Position numbers and translations under genes: made by a program
The notes under the pieces: model-generated
The model's database searches: none
What the model saw: the letters and a program-made list of their open reading frames with translations, nothing else
Told to the model about the DNA's origin: nothing
In this document: positions 42,055 through 51,659 of the stretch, piece by piece
Numbering within the stretch: the first letter of the stretch is position 1
Layout: every line of letters starts with the position of its first letter
Assembly: GCF_004359375.1 (NCBI RefSeq)
Contig: NZ_CP034726.1
Coordinates: forward strand, 1,054,001-1,118,000
Length of the DNA stretch: 64,000 bases
Direction of reading: 5' to 3'
Source of the DNA: Acetilactobacillus jinshanensis
GTDB lineage: Bacteria; Bacillota; Bacilli; Lactobacillales; Lactobacillaceae

Positions 42055-42657
42055 CTATTTACCGAAGAATCGACGCCAGAATTTCTTATGACGCGACTTC
42101 TTTTTGGCCTTTTTAGTTTTCTTAGCCTGAGTCTGTTTAGCTTTCTGCTGAGCTTGCTTGGACGGCTTTTTCTTTTTATCATCTTTGGGTTTAGTAATTT
42201 TACCAATACTGGATAAATTCTTGTTATTGAAAGCCAAGACGTTATCTTTAGTATTCTTAGTTGATACATGGGTTAACTTCTTAACCCGGTGCTTTAAGGT
42301 CTTGTTTTCAGCTTCGGTTGATAATTGAAGCTGCTGTTGCTGATCCAACAGTTTAGTCAGTTTTTTAATGGTCTGATCCTGACTCTTGATCATATGGCTT
42401 TGTTCTAATGCCCGATCACGAAAGACTTTTAGAACGATGGCCTTATCGCGATGGTTAGAAACCTGACTATGATGGGCGTGATGCGGGGCTGCTTTTGTCT
42501 GAGCGATCAATTTACATCCCTCATCATTAATCATAATTTTATTGCCTTGTTTTTTGGTGTACTTATCACGGAAGTCAGGAATGTGGTTCATTCTTACTTC
42601 GACAGTCGGTCGGCTGATCTTAAGTTGGCTAGCCAGCTGTTTGATAGTCAAATCCAT
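42055..42657 (-). CDS. HTH protein with coiled coil and Lys-rich tail, DUF536-like
   Basis: The N-terminal ~50 residues form a helix-turn-helix (MDLTIKQLASQLKISRPTVE), as in DUF536/replication-associated proteins. A coiled coil follows at about 95-135 (IKKLTKLLDQQQQLQL), then a very basic tail ending HKKFWRRFFGK. Such proteins are found near plasmid partition or replication genes; here it stands on the chromosome. The start is the ATG at 42657 after GAGTGG. The tail could bind DNA, RNA or the membrane. Confidence 0.65.
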   Translation of the reverse strand: MDLTIKQLASQLKISRPTVEVRMNHIPDFRDKYTKKQGNKIMINDEGCKLIAQTKAAPHHAHHSQVSNHRDKAIVLKVFRDRALEQSHMIKSQDQTIKKLTKLLDQQQQLQLSTEAENKTLKHRVKKLTHVSTKNTKDNVLAFNNKNLSSIGKITKPKDDKKKKPSKQAQQKAKQTQAKKTKKAKKKSRHKKFWRRFFGK

Positions 42658-42705
42658 ACAATCCACTCGATTCTGATCTGAAATTCATAAATTATTATAC
42701 CATAC

Positions 42706-42843
42706 TTATTTAACGTGATTTCGGTAGCAGTAACAATGACGATGGTGGCTATCATTGGTACATTTACTTTGGCTGCGTTTCATTTTGCGCAAGACCTGAT
42801 CAGCGGTTAATTTCCGTTTCTGATTCTTTTTAATTTTCGTCAT
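42706..42843 (-). CDS. small Cys/His-rich basic protein, 45 aa
   Basis: The ATG follows GGTGGTG by 7 nt. The N-half is Lys/Arg-rich (TKIKKNQKRK) and the C-half has KCTNDSHHRHCYCYRNH, three Cys and several His within 16 residues: a possible metal site. No known family. Confidence 0.45.
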   Translation of the reverse strand: MTKIKKNQKRKLTADQVLRKMKRSQSKCTNDSHHRHCYCYRNHVK

Positions 42844-42908
42844 ATCTAATCACCACCATATAACCTATGGTATACTAAAAAGCAGCTTTTATTTAGGGAG
42901 AAATCAAA

Positions 42909-43478
42909 TTGGCTTTACGTGCAACGCATATTTTCTTATCAGAAGCCTTGGTCAGTGGGTGTTTATACATTACTAAACAGCCGATGCCAGTTGACATCGT
43001 CAGTGTCTTAGGGACATGGTTCGGTGTCCAGTTACCCGATATTGACACTGGCGAAACCCCGATTAACCGAAAATTAGGCTTCATTGGTAAAATGATTGGT
43101 AAAATGTTCAAGCACCGCACCTGGACGCATTCAATTTGGGCTGTGATTATAATGTTTGGGCTGGCGATGTTTTTACCGGTCCCAGCATCATTTAATGCCG
43201 CACCGATGAATTATCTACGTTTGTTGTACATTATGATTGCCGTCGGCTACCTGCTTCATCTATTTGAAGACATGTTTTCGGTGCAGGGGATTTGCTGGTT
43301 CTATCCGTTTCAAAAGTTTCAGCGTTCTCGAATGGGTCATCTATACAAGCGTCGTAAGCACTGGAATCCATTATTATATCGAACCGGCGGTTACGAAGAG
43401 TTATTCATTCGTTATGTCTCATTCGTAATCATGATTTATTTCTTCCTAAAAATTTTCATCGAGAATTATTTAAAGTAG
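42909..43478 (+). CDS. YdjM/DUF457-type membrane-bound metal-dependent hydrolase
   Basis: Membrane protein with conserved acidic and His motifs: LPDIDTGETPINRK, HRTWTHS and HLFEDMFSVQGI, plus several helices. Family members are predicted hydrolases of unclear substrate. TTG start with GGGAG 8 nt upstream. 189 aa. It is followed 7 bp later by an unknown gene, likely the same transcript. Confidence 0.8.
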   Translation: MALRATHIFLSEALVSGCLYITKQPMPVDIVSVLGTWFGVQLPDIDTGETPINRKLGFIGKMIGKMFKHRTWTHSIWAVIIMFGLAMFLPVPASFNAAPMNYLRLLYIMIAVGYLLHLFEDMFSVQGICWFYPFQKFQRSRMGHLYKRRKHWNPLLYRTGGYEELFIRYVSFVIMIYFFLKIFIENYLK

Positions 43479-43485
43479 TGATTTA

Positions 43486-43896
43486 ATGTATAAAATTAAT
43501 CTAAATGCTAAGTCTGGCCTTACTAATTTAAAAAGCCTAATCAATGAGTGGAATGACGGTACTAAATCATCCGTCTCCGTTGTACTCATTAAGATTAGCG
43601 AAGCTTTTACGATGTATCATCAGGTCAGTCCTGCCAATTTAACGGTTCGTCATCAAAAATGGACCGGACAACATCCTATCATCGTTAATGATTTAGATAC
43701 CCATAATAACGTTGTTTTAGTTCTGAACACTAACGGTATAATTCTTCATTATTACATAATCGATGACCGGGGTCATCTAAAATTACACGATGATTTAAGC
43801 AAGGTTGCTCCTAAAAATGTACATGAGGAATACCTGGATTATTTCTACTGCATCGCTAAAAATATTGAGAGTTGCGTTAAGACTAGGGAGTCGTAG
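43486..43896 (+). CDS. hypothetical protein, 136 aa
   Basis: Soluble protein, family unknown, with two Cys near the C-terminus. It follows the DUF457 gene by 7 bp without a strong ribosome binding site, so it may depend on coupling. Confidence 0.55.
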   Translation: MYKINLNAKSGLTNLKSLINEWNDGTKSSVSVVLIKISEAFTMYHQVSPANLTVRHQKWTGQHPIIVNDLDTHNNVVLVLNTNGIILHYYIIDDRGHLKLHDDLSKVAPKNVHEEYLDYFYCIAKNIESCVKTRES

Positions 43897-43934
43897 TATT
43901 CGTAGTATAATGACTCAATGGGAGCAATGATTTG

Positions 43935-45314
43935 ATGAAAAAAAATAAACCAGAGTTGAAACGAAGCCTTAGCGTCAATAAAATGCAGATGATCGCGTTA
44001 GGTGGTGCCATCGGGGTTGGCCTGTTTATGGGTTCCGCTTCGACGATTGACTGGACGGGGCCGTCGGTGTTAATTGACTATGCCATTGCCGGACTCACGT
44101 TGTATCTGATTATGCGGGCAATGGGTGAAATGCTATACGTTCATCCCGTTACCGGATCGTTTTCAGACTTTGCCAGTATGTATATGCACCCGGTCTTTGG
44201 TTATCTTACCGCTTGGAGCAACATCTTTGAGTGGGTTATGATTGGCATGAGTGAAGTGATTGCGATTGGTAGTTACTGTCGTTTTTGGTGGCCAAGTTTA
44301 CCAGGGTGGATTCCAGGACTAATTGCGATTACCTTCTTGTGTAGCATTAACCTAATTTCGGTGAAATCATACGGTGATTTCGAATACTGGTTCTCGTTTA
44401 TTAAAGTTCTGACCATTATCTTGATGATCATTGCCGGATTTGGAATGATCTTTTTTGGCTTTGGCAACGGCATGCACCCGATCGGCATTAGCAACCTTTG
44501 GCGATACGGTTTCTTTGCCGGTGGTTTGAAGGGCTTTTTCTTTGCCTTTTCAATCGTCTTAGCTTCCTATCAAGGGATTGAATTTATTGGCATTACCGCC
44601 GGTGAGGCTAAGGATCCCCAGCATTCAATTGTCAAAGCAATCCAGTCCACGATTTGGCGAATTTTAATCTTTTACATTGGTGCAATCTTTGTCATCGTCT
44701 GTATTTATCCATGGAACAAATTAAACGCCATGGATTCACCATTCGTTGAAACGTTTGCTAAGTTAGGCATCACCGTAGCTGCCGGAATTATTAATTTTGT
44801 CGTTTTAACGGCGGCATTGTCCGGTTGTAACTCTGGAATTTATAGTACTAGCCGCATGGCATACATCTTAGCTAAAAAGGGTGAGTTATCACCGAAGTTT
44901 AGCCACCTTAATCGACATGGAGTGCCATACGTAGCGGTAATCGCCGTTTCATTAGGAATCTTCGTTGGCGTCATCTTAAACGTAATTTTACCAATGCTCG
45001 TTAACAATGGTGGCAAGATCTTTGTGATGGTTTATAGTTCAAGTGTTCTACCAGGAATGGTACCGTGGGCCGTAATTTTAATTAGCCAAATGCGGTTCCG
45101 ACAGATTGAGCCTCAATCATTAAGTCACCATCCGTTTAAGATGCCGTTTTCGCCGTACAGTAATTACATGGCGTTGTTACTTCTGGCAATTACGTTAGTC
45201 TTTATGGCGTTAAATCCGACTACTCAGATTCCGTTAGCAATCGGAGTCGTATTTCTAGTTTTAATGACTGTAATCTACTTTACCCGTTACGATAAAAAGA
45301 TATCTAAAAATTAA
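43935..45314 (+). CDS. amino acid permease (APC superfamily, AAT family)
   Basis: Twelve helices. The first carries GGAIGVGLFMGSA, the helix-1 substrate motif, and AGLTLYLIMRAMGEM and FEWVMIGMSEVIAIG fit the AAT family (AnsP, CycA, proline and GABA permeases). The start is the ATG at 43935, about 10 nt after GGGAG; a TTG directly before it is in frame. 459 aa. The substrate is not determined. Confidence 0.88.
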   Translation: MKKNKPELKRSLSVNKMQMIALGGAIGVGLFMGSASTIDWTGPSVLIDYAIAGLTLYLIMRAMGEMLYVHPVTGSFSDFASMYMHPVFGYLTAWSNIFEWVMIGMSEVIAIGSYCRFWWPSLPGWIPGLIAITFLCSINLISVKSYGDFEYWFSFIKVLTIILMIIAGFGMIFFGFGNGMHPIGISNLWRYGFFAGGLKGFFFAFSIVLASYQGIEFIGITAGEAKDPQHSIVKAIQSTIWRILIFYIGAIFVIVCIYPWNKLNAMDSPFVETFAKLGITVAAGIINFVVLTAALSGCNSGIYSTSRMAYILAKKGELSPKFSHLNRHGVPYVAVIAVSLGIFVGVILNVILPMLVNNGGKIFVMVYSSSVLPGMVPWAVILISQMRFRQIEPQSLSHHPFKMPFSPYSNYMALLLLAITLVFMALNPTTQIPLAIGVVFLVLMTVIYFTRYDKKISKN

Positions 45315-45319
45315 AAATT

Positions 45320-45351
45320 AAAAGGAACTCAAAATATTGAGTTCCTTTTGT
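45320..45351. terminator. bidirectional terminator
   Basis: AAAAGGAACTCAA pairs with TTGAGTTCCTTTT. Confidence 0.85.
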
Positions 45352-45370
45352 TTATCTTCAAATGATTAAA

Positions 45371-45853
45371 TTAGCGATAACGTTTATTTTTATACTTAGG
45401 CTGGGTTTCCTGAACGATATGGCAGGCTTCCTGAGCTTCTTTAGCCGAGCTAAGGGCCACTTTAGATTTAGAATCATCATGTAATGACAGAAGTTGAATC
45501 GCCATCTGGATCATGTGCTCAGGAGTAATTCCTTTATGTAACGCGATCTTAAATGGAACGGTAATTGCACCGCCAAAGATTTTAACTTTATCACTCATGC
45601 GATCATAAGAAATGATGTAACCCACGTGATCATATTTACTGGTGGGGCATTTTTGTAAAGCTGCTTCAACTAATTTTAGGGCTTGCTGACTTTGTTTGTC
45701 GTTATCAAGTGATAACAAATTACAGGCAATCTGCATTAAATATGCAGGGGTAAAGCCCATCTGCTGAGCCTTTTTTAACGAAATGGATTTAATGCCGTCA
45801 ATTAACTTAACGACGTTGGCTAAACGATCGTAGAGGATTACCTGATTAGTCAT
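45371..45853 (-). CDS. two-repeat protein of unknown function, 160 aa
   Basis: The protein is an internal duplication: residues ~4-70 and ~76-142 align, each with [VI]I-YDR...VK[LI]-G-I-[ST]-[VL]-KxAxxxGxTPxxx[ML]xQ[IM]AxxLLSLxxDxxS. The first half is less conserved around the loops. The C-terminus is basic. No known domain. AGGAGG lies 7-8 nt before the ATG. It is downstream of the 45872 membrane gene on the same strand by 18 bp. Confidence 0.6.
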   Translation of the reverse strand: MTNQVILYDRLANVVKLIDGIKSISLKKAQQMGFTPAYLMQIACNLLSLDNDKQSQQALKLVEAALQKCPTSKYDHVGYIISYDRMSDKVKIFGGAITVPFKIALHKGITPEHMIQMAIQLLSLHDDSKSKVALSSAKEAQEACHIVQETQPKYKNKRYR

Positions 45854-45871
45854 TAAAATTCCTCCTGAAGT

Positions 45872-46204
45872 TTATTTATACTGCTTTTTATTAAATTTAC
45901 GGAGCATTTCATGCTTTAATTTGTATTGTTTTGCTTGGTAGTGGCTGACGTAATCCTGGTGCTTAACCACCGTTTCAGGCGATAACATTGCGAACGAAAA
46001 AACGAGCAACAACCTCGTGAATAACATCCGAATGTCGAAATAGCTCTGTTTCCAATTGTGGGGCTTAGATAATAAGTAAGCCAAAAGGCACTTGGCCGTA
46101 GCCGCAAGGAATTCTAGAAGCCATAAAAACAGGTTGATTATGGCAAATCCAATTATGGCGATGAGCGCAAGTGATAGGAGACTGATAGTAGTCATGGTAA
46201 TCAT
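45872..46204 (-). CDS. small membrane protein, 110 aa
   Basis: One long or two adjacent N-terminal hydrophobic segments (residues 5-35), another near 62-80, and a basic tail. Start ATG at 46204 or the in-frame ATG at 46195, which is better spaced from AGG. Function unknown; probably cotranscribed with the two-repeat protein. Confidence 0.5.
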   Translation of the reverse strand: MITMTTISLLSLALIAIIGFAIINLFLWLLEFLAATAKCLLAYLLSKPHNWKQSYFDIRMLFTRLLLVFSFAMLSPETVVKHQDYVSHYQAKQYKLKHEMLRKFNKKQYK

Positions 46205-46336
46205 CCTGGTTCTGATCTATTTTTCTACTATTACTTATTATTTATGATAACATAAAATATTAATATTAAGAATTTTCAGACGGCTAATAACATAGTAAAA
46301 TAAAGACAGATATTATTTCATAGAAAGGTTTTTATA

Positions 46337-46762
46337 ATGAATCAATTACCGTTTACTGATGAAGAAATTAAAGGCGTTGACTACCGTTTAAGTAACGACA
46401 TTCCGGTCAAGGTATTTCGTGATAACGAGGACAAATACTATCGCTTGGGCTTCTACATTTTAGAAGAAGTTTCAATTGGAACTCAATTCCCACACATTAC
46501 CTTTGACTTAACTAAAAATCAAAAGGGCTATCGCTTAACTGATCATGGTTACGCCCACAAAGTCTTCGGCGATTTATTGAATTTTAAACCAATTCAATTT
46601 TATCAGCAACGTTTAGGCATTGGTTATGATCCAGAAAAGGCTTGCTTCTACATTCAGATGCCGTTATTAAATAGCGTTGAAGCCTATACCCATCGCATTC
46701 TGGAATTAATGACCCAGATCAAAACGATTGCTGACCTTAAGCAACGGAATTTATTAAAATAA
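46337..46762 (+). CDS. hypothetical protein, 141 aa
   Basis: Soluble alpha/beta protein. YRLTDHGYAHKVFGDLL recalls DUF1828-like N-terminal sequences (which read as a 'display off' strand), but the match is too weak to name. AGAAAGG precedes the ATG. Terminator downstream. Confidence 0.55.
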   Translation: MNQLPFTDEEIKGVDYRLSNDIPVKVFRDNEDKYYRLGFYILEEVSIGTQFPHITFDLTKNQKGYRLTDHGYAHKVFGDLLNFKPIQFYQQRLGIGYDPEKACFYIQMPLLNSVEAYTHRILELMTQIKTIADLKQRNLLK

Positions 46763-46767
46763 TAAAA

Positions 46768-46804
46768 AATCGGGCTGGATTTATAATCTAGCCCGATTAA
46801 TTTT
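46768..46804. terminator. bidirectional terminator
   Basis: AATCGGGCTGGAT pairs with ATCTAGCCCGATT, then TTTT; it also serves the lipoprotein gene on the other strand. Confidence 0.8.
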
Positions 46805-46820
46805 ATCTTAAACGATTTAA

Positions 46821-47324
46821 TTACTTAAATTGATTAGTGGTTACACTACCGTTATGAGCGGAGTAGATTAACTTATTACTTGGGCTCATGATATTCAGGG
46901 TCAATGACTTATCCTTTAACTGATGTGATAAGGTCTTGGATGTTTTTGTCATACCATCAGTAAGTTCATTCCAGAATTTATTGGCTTGACCGTTGCCCTG
47001 TTGGGCATATTGAACCATCTGCTGCATTTGGCTACCCTTTAAAGATAGGGTGATCGTATTACCGGTACTCTTAACGCTACCAATCTTCTTATAATTATTA
47101 TTCATTTGGTTAGTAACGTTATGAATGGCTCGTTTACGTTGTTCATTGTTAAGTGTGTTCTGACTATCATCAGAAAAGTAATTTCCGGAAGGTAACGTGT
47201 TATCTTCTTTACTTACTTTTTTCTGTTCGGCAGCCTGACGCTGTTGATTGTTTTGACAAGCGGCTAACGTGAATAGGCATAAGACCGCTACAATTCCTGT
47301 ACTAATTTTGCGAAACAATTTCAT
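46821..47324 (-). CDS. lipoprotein, 167 aa
   Basis: Signal peptide with lipobox LAAC (Cys23), so it is exported and lipid-anchored. The mature part is Asn/Gln-rich at first (QNNQQRQAAEQ) and then a compact domain. No domain name is recognised. AGGAGAATAA lies upstream. It is divergent from the polymerase gene. Confidence 0.75.
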   Translation of the reverse strand: MKLFRKISTGIVAVLCLFTLAACQNNQQRQAAEQKKVSKEDNTLPSGNYFSDDSQNTLNNEQRKRAIHNVTNQMNNNYKKIGSVKSTGNTITLSLKGSQMQQMVQYAQQGNGQANKFWNELTDGMTKTSKTLSHQLKDKSLTLNIMSPSNKLIYSAHNGSVTTNQFK

Positions 47325-47413
47325 ATATCTATTATTCTCCTTTGTGGATCTATTTTTAATTTTATCATGCGCAGCAACCTGATGAAAACTTATTTAATAA
47401 GGGGGCTTAATCT

Positions 47414-50400
47414 ATGGCTTATCATTACCGCATCTTTGATAACATTTTTGATATTGAATCCGTCAATAATCTTTTTATTGATACCCATTATTTTGTAGCT
47501 CAGCATCGGATCGAAATCTTTTATCTAAGTGGTGTGAAAGGCGCTGAAGACTTTGATCATGAGATTAAGCCCGGAAAATCAATTGCCGATGTGATCCGTC
47601 ACCGAATTTTACAGACGTTACCCGAATTACGCCTGGATAAATCGTTGCAGATTAACTTCTATAATTTAAAAAATGTTGCTAATCTAAAGCGCTACTTTAA
47701 ATTATATGGTGTTGCAACTAATGCAACCGCGGCTTTAGCATATATGAATAATAAAGGCCAGATCTTACCACCGTCCCAGTATGACGCTCGGCGTTATTAC
47801 GGTGGGAATTCCATCAATCTCGTTCATCATACCAAGCCCGTTAACATTAAAGAATACAATGATGATTTGGCTTCTTATGCTGATAATCCTTATAAGGATA
47901 TCCCCGGCGCCTATAACATTAACTTTAAGTATTATCCTGTTAAGCGAACTGATCCAGGGTTTAACCCGATTCGTTACGGGCATGGCGAAATGATTGGCTA
48001 TAACTCTGCTGATTATGATCTAGTAATGATTGCGCATTTCTTGGGTAGTTTAATTGAGGTCCCGGTCGTTCGTGCGGTTCTTAATGAAATTCGTAAAAAC
48101 AGTAAAAAGTCAAGAGTTCATTGGCCAAGAAGAACGATTAAAGCCGATGCTGAGAAATTAAATGCAATTCTGCAACCGAAATTTATGCGTGATTTCAATA
48201 ATCTGTTATTTAGTTCTCAATATCGTCAGAACATGGTTCAAGCGTTGATTAAGCATGATGGCCAGACCTATTTCAAACGAATTGAAACGGTACCGTGGTA
48301 CATTTATAAAGGTTGGAAGCAGACTAATCGTTACTTAGACATCTCAGACCTTAACCGTCGGGTTTCGTTAAAACGAATTGAAGCTGCGATGGGCATGCAG
48401 ATTAATGAATCGTTACCCGAGATTGAAAAGGGTAAACGTGGCGTTAAGAATGTGGATGAACTGGCTGACTTTATCTCGTATAATTTGAATGACGTGTATG
48501 CGACCCGGTTAACCTTCAAGTTGCCGGTTTACCAGGATGCGCTAACGTTACGGGAAATCCTATTAAAGAAGTTTCCAGCTTTAATTTATAGTTATGATCC
48601 GAAGAAAGTAACTCGTGAAAAGGCAACCCCTAAAGACGTAATGATTGCACCTGATAATCTTCGCTTCACGCGACTGAATTCCGATTTTAGTTCAGCTCAA
48701 TTCATCATTAATGTAATTGCGCCGTATCATGCGATGAAGGACATTCCTGGGTTAAATTATCTTTACCCGGACCCACGAGTTCTCAAGATCTTACATCAAG
48801 AACATCCCCATGATCCATATTTACCTGAATATCCCGTTAACGTCCTTGATAACACAATGCGATGGGCTCGTGAACAGGACCGTAAGTATCATACGGGCGG
48901 TTCCATCGCCAGAAACTTTTTCCATGTGTACGTCGTTTATCTAATTATGCAATATCACAACGTCAATCCTGATCTCTGTGATCCTAAGACGGGAATTAGT
49001 AAACATGAAAAAAGGAATGATCTTGATGGTGTTCCGCGCTGGATTAGTCCTTACATGAAGATCAAACCGTATTTACGGTCAAAGAACATGGACATGCCAT
49101 ACATTAAAAAAGATGGTAAACCCAGTTCTTGCATGGTCACCTTTAGCATCGGTGGAATTCACGGCCTGGAATTTAACCAAAAGAAGTATCTCGAAGACGT
49201 TCGACACTGGAAAAAGATGAAACATCTTCAAGATTTAATGAAACAGTCATTTGGTGCTGACCAAAAGGGTGCCGAAAGGATTGGTTCCACGTTTATTATT
49301 AAAAATCGTGGTCAGATTATTGCAACCCGACCGTACGTGAAAGGGACTATTCATGGTGCTCAGTGGCGAACTTTAGAGCCACCACACCTATTGCGAAAGT
49401 TATCCCATTCAGATCGGTATGTGATCCGAAAACGGTACGCTTATATTGCGGTCGATTCGTGCCAACACGAAGATTTTAGTGGATATTACCCAATGCTAAT
49501 TTCCCGATTGGGTTCGTTTTGGCCACATGATCAACCAACGGACATGTACCGGCATTTGTACATCGAACGATTACATTTAAAGCATCAGTTACGTAAGTAC
49601 ACTAAACATTCACCGCAGTGGGAAAAGATCAATCTTCAGCAGAAATTGCGTAAATTATTATTAAATGCTGGATCTGGTGTTGGTGCGGGTTCATTTACTA
49701 ATAATCTACGTATGAACAATGCTATTATCTCTATGCGGATCATTGGCCAGCTCTTTGCCTGGAGAATTGGTGAAGCTGAAACTTTAGCTGGCGGCCGGGT
49801 CCCCTCAACCAACACCGATGGTATGTACGTCATGGACGTTAGTAAAAAGACGAATGACAAAGTACTATTTGATAACGTTAAAGCCATGATGCTGGACATC
49901 ATCCCATCACCGTTGTATCGATTCGTCTCAAAAGACACAAACAACCGGGTCGAAGTAGAAAAACATGGTAATAAACCCGTATTAACTGAAGCGAACGGGG
50001 CAACCTTGCGAAGTTGGCAGGGACCGACACCCAGTAATCACTTAAGTCATCCCGCAGTGGCTGATTGGGCATTAGCTAATTATTTGGCATACCATGGAAA
50101 GAATCCCAGCACAGAACCATTTGATGAACATGCTGTCATGAAGGATCTAGAGAAGATGCACATGGCAATTCTATCCAAAGATAAGTATGTGCATGCTCTG
50201 CAGATGTTTCAGTGGATTATTATGGGTAATCAAACTAAACATCGGTACCTATTTTTACAACGAGCTAAATGGAATGTTGAAACGCATCAGTGGCAGTTGG
50301 TCGGCTTCAATCAGTTACCACGAACCAATCGGGTTTTCTTAATTAAAAACGATTTACATGGAATTGATCATTTCATTAAGATTGCTACGAAACAAGAAAA

Positions 50401-50662
50401 AAAGAGTGACGTTAATCACTCTTCTGATCCGTATACTGAACAAGTCTTAAAAGGCCATGATGATCCACTTGATAAATATCATGAGTATGGTAAAGTCATC
50501 AAAGTAACTGATATGCCGGAGCATCAAAACGTCTATTTAAATGGGAAACGACTTCGTTTCTACAATCAGCAGATGCGCTGGTGGCTATATCAGCATTTAG
50601 ACATTCATGCCTACATGAAATTCGTTGAAGTTAAATTCAATACGTCATGGCGAAACAAATAA
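47414..50662 (+). CDS. orphan family-B-like DNA polymerase, 1082 aa
   Basis: Exonuclease motifs: Exo I FDIES (Asp13, Glu15), Exo II GYNSADYDL (Asn197, Asp202) and Exo III YNLNDVYAT (Asp360). Polymerase motifs: A HEDFSGYYP (Asp687), B-like KLLLNAGSGVGAG (Lys747) and C NTDG (Asn800-Thr-Asp802). Motif C normally reads DTD; the first Asp is Asn, while the second, the main metal ligand, is kept. The stretch between Exo III and motif A (about 325 residues) is much longer than usual, as in polymerases with inserted domains. Such enzymes occur in phages and plasmids. Here no other phage gene adjoins it. AAGGGGGC is a good ribosome binding site. Confidence 0.7.
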   Translation: MAYHYRIFDNIFDIESVNNLFIDTHYFVAQHRIEIFYLSGVKGAEDFDHEIKPGKSIADVIRHRILQTLPELRLDKSLQINFYNLKNVANLKRYFKLYGVATNATAALAYMNNKGQILPPSQYDARRYYGGNSINLVHHTKPVNIKEYNDDLASYADNPYKDIPGAYNINFKYYPVKRTDPGFNPIRYGHGEMIGYNSADYDLVMIAHFLGSLIEVPVVRAVLNEIRKNSKKSRVHWPRRTIKADAEKLNAILQPKFMRDFNNLLFSSQYRQNMVQALIKHDGQTYFKRIETVPWYIYKGWKQTNRYLDISDLNRRVSLKRIEAAMGMQINESLPEIEKGKRGVKNVDELADFISYNLNDVYATRLTFKLPVYQDALTLREILLKKFPALIYSYDPKKVTREKATPKDVMIAPDNLRFTRLNSDFSSAQFIINVIAPYHAMKDIPGLNYLYPDPRVLKILHQEHPHDPYLPEYPVNVLDNTMRWAREQDRKYHTGGSIARNFFHVYVVYLIMQYHNVNPDLCDPKTGISKHEKRNDLDGVPRWISPYMKIKPYLRSKNMDMPYIKKDGKPSSCMVTFSIGGIHGLEFNQKKYLEDVRHWKKMKHLQDLMKQSFGADQKGAERIGSTFIIKNRGQIIATRPYVKGTIHGAQWRTLEPPHLLRKLSHSDRYVIRKRYAYIAVDSCQHEDFSGYYPMLISRLGSFWPHDQPTDMYRHLYIERLHLKHQLRKYTKHSPQWEKINLQQKLRKLLLNAGSGVGAGSFTNNLRMNNAIISMRIIGQLFAWRIGEAETLAGGRVPSTNTDGMYVMDVSKKTNDKVLFDNVKAMMLDIIPSPLYRFVSKDTNNRVEVEKHGNKPVLTEANGATLRSWQGPTPSNHLSHPAVADWALANYLAYHGKNPSTEPFDEHAVMKDLEKMHMAILSKDKYVHALQMFQWIIMGNQTKHRYLFLQRAKWNVETHQWQLVGFNQLPRTNRVFLIKNDLHGIDHFIKIATKQEKKSDVNHSSDPYTEQVLKGHDDPLDKYHEYGKVIKVTDMPEHQNVYLNGKRLRFYNQQMRWWLYQHLDIHAYMKFVEVKFNTSWRNK

Positions 50663-50664
50663 GG

Positions 50665-50886
50665 CTATTTTTCACCTTTAACGTAACGACGGTAAAAGAG
50701 TAACGGGTCATCGTAGCTATCAACGGTGTCGAGATCCAGATCATTGATGACCTCGGCTTCTTCCTTGGCTAGTTCCCGTTTGTCTTTATCACTGTTTTTT
50801 AAATGAGGATCTTTTCGGTACTGAGCTTCTTCACAGCCCATCCAGCGTAAGATCCATTCCTTTTCACTGTGTGATAATTTATTCAT
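50665..50886 (-). CDS. hypothetical protein, 73 aa
   Basis: Acidic helical protein with a Trp-rich start (KEWILRWMGC) and FYRRYVKGEK at the end. The ribosome binding site is weak. It is convergent with the polymerase gene, with only 2 bp between the stops. No family. Confidence 0.5.
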   Translation of the reverse strand: MNKLSHSEKEWILRWMGCEEAQYRKDPHLKNSDKDKRELAKEEAEVINDLDLDTVDSYDDPLLFYRRYVKGEK

Positions 50887-50920
50887 TATTAAATCAAGCT
50901 TTCTAAAAGAGGTTATTATT

Positions 50921-51145
50921 ATGGAATGTGGATTAATCCAAGAATTAATTGATGCTCATAACATCGTTGATCAATCCAACGGTTTGGATGACGTAATTGC
51001 GTCACAGGGTAATCAAAAGTTTACCATTAAAGACTGGTTTCTTAAGCATGGTGCCGTAATGCATCAGCTGCATTTAACACCAGAAAACATTACCTATGCT
51101 TTAGTTAATAAAAGAATCAATCAAGCAATGGCTGATCTGTTCTAA
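50921..51145 (+). CDS. hypothetical protein, 74 aa
   Basis: Small soluble protein, family unknown, AGAGG about 7 nt before the ATG. Stop codons of this and the next gene are adjacent on opposite strands. Confidence 0.5.
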   Translation: MECGLIQELIDAHNIVDQSNGLDDVIASQGNQKFTIKDWFLKHGAVMHQLHLTPENITYALVNKRINQAMADLF

Positions 51146-51535
51146 TTATAAGTGTTGTTTCATAATCTGATCTAGTGAAGTCAGAAAGTTAATCATATCT
51201 TGAATCCGTTGAACCAATAGTTTGGCATTATCGCCCGGGAATTGGCAAGTGTAGAATTCATTACCAGAAACGTCCACGTTATATTTAATCATCTGTTGAT
51301 GAAGCTGACGACTGATTTCACCAGGGTGGCTAAAGGCATTCCCGTTATTAGTGGTTCCGTTGTCGGTCAGCGTATCAAATTTTGGCCCTTTCTTCAGGAT
51401 TAATCCCGTTTGAGCATAGGTCGTTCGTTCAAGTGCTGGAATTGAGATTTCCCACATTTTACGTGGTACCAATGATGTAATAATCGCTTGGTACTTTTTA
51501 CGGAGCGTATTGAAGCTAATTTTAAGTTCTATCAT
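51146..51535 (-). CDS. hypothetical protein, 129 aa
   Basis: Unknown soluble protein with a central Gly/Asn-rich loop (TDNGTTNNGNAFSHPG) and a helical C-terminus. No clear site or motif. Confidence 0.5.
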   Translation of the reverse strand: MIELKISFNTLRKKYQAIITSLVPRKMWEISIPALERTTYAQTGLILKKGPKFDTLTDNGTTNNGNAFSHPGEISRQLHQQMIKYNVDVSGNEFYTCQFPGDNAKLLVQRIQDMINFLTSLDQIMKQHL

Positions 51536-51659
51536 AACAACGCCTGATTTCTAGTTTTCATTCTACAATAAATTCCAGTCTGGAGCGAAACCAGTGGCTT
51601 GTTATCAAGGATAATGGTTGGTATAATGCAATTACTGATATGAAAGGGAAGGTTTTAGT

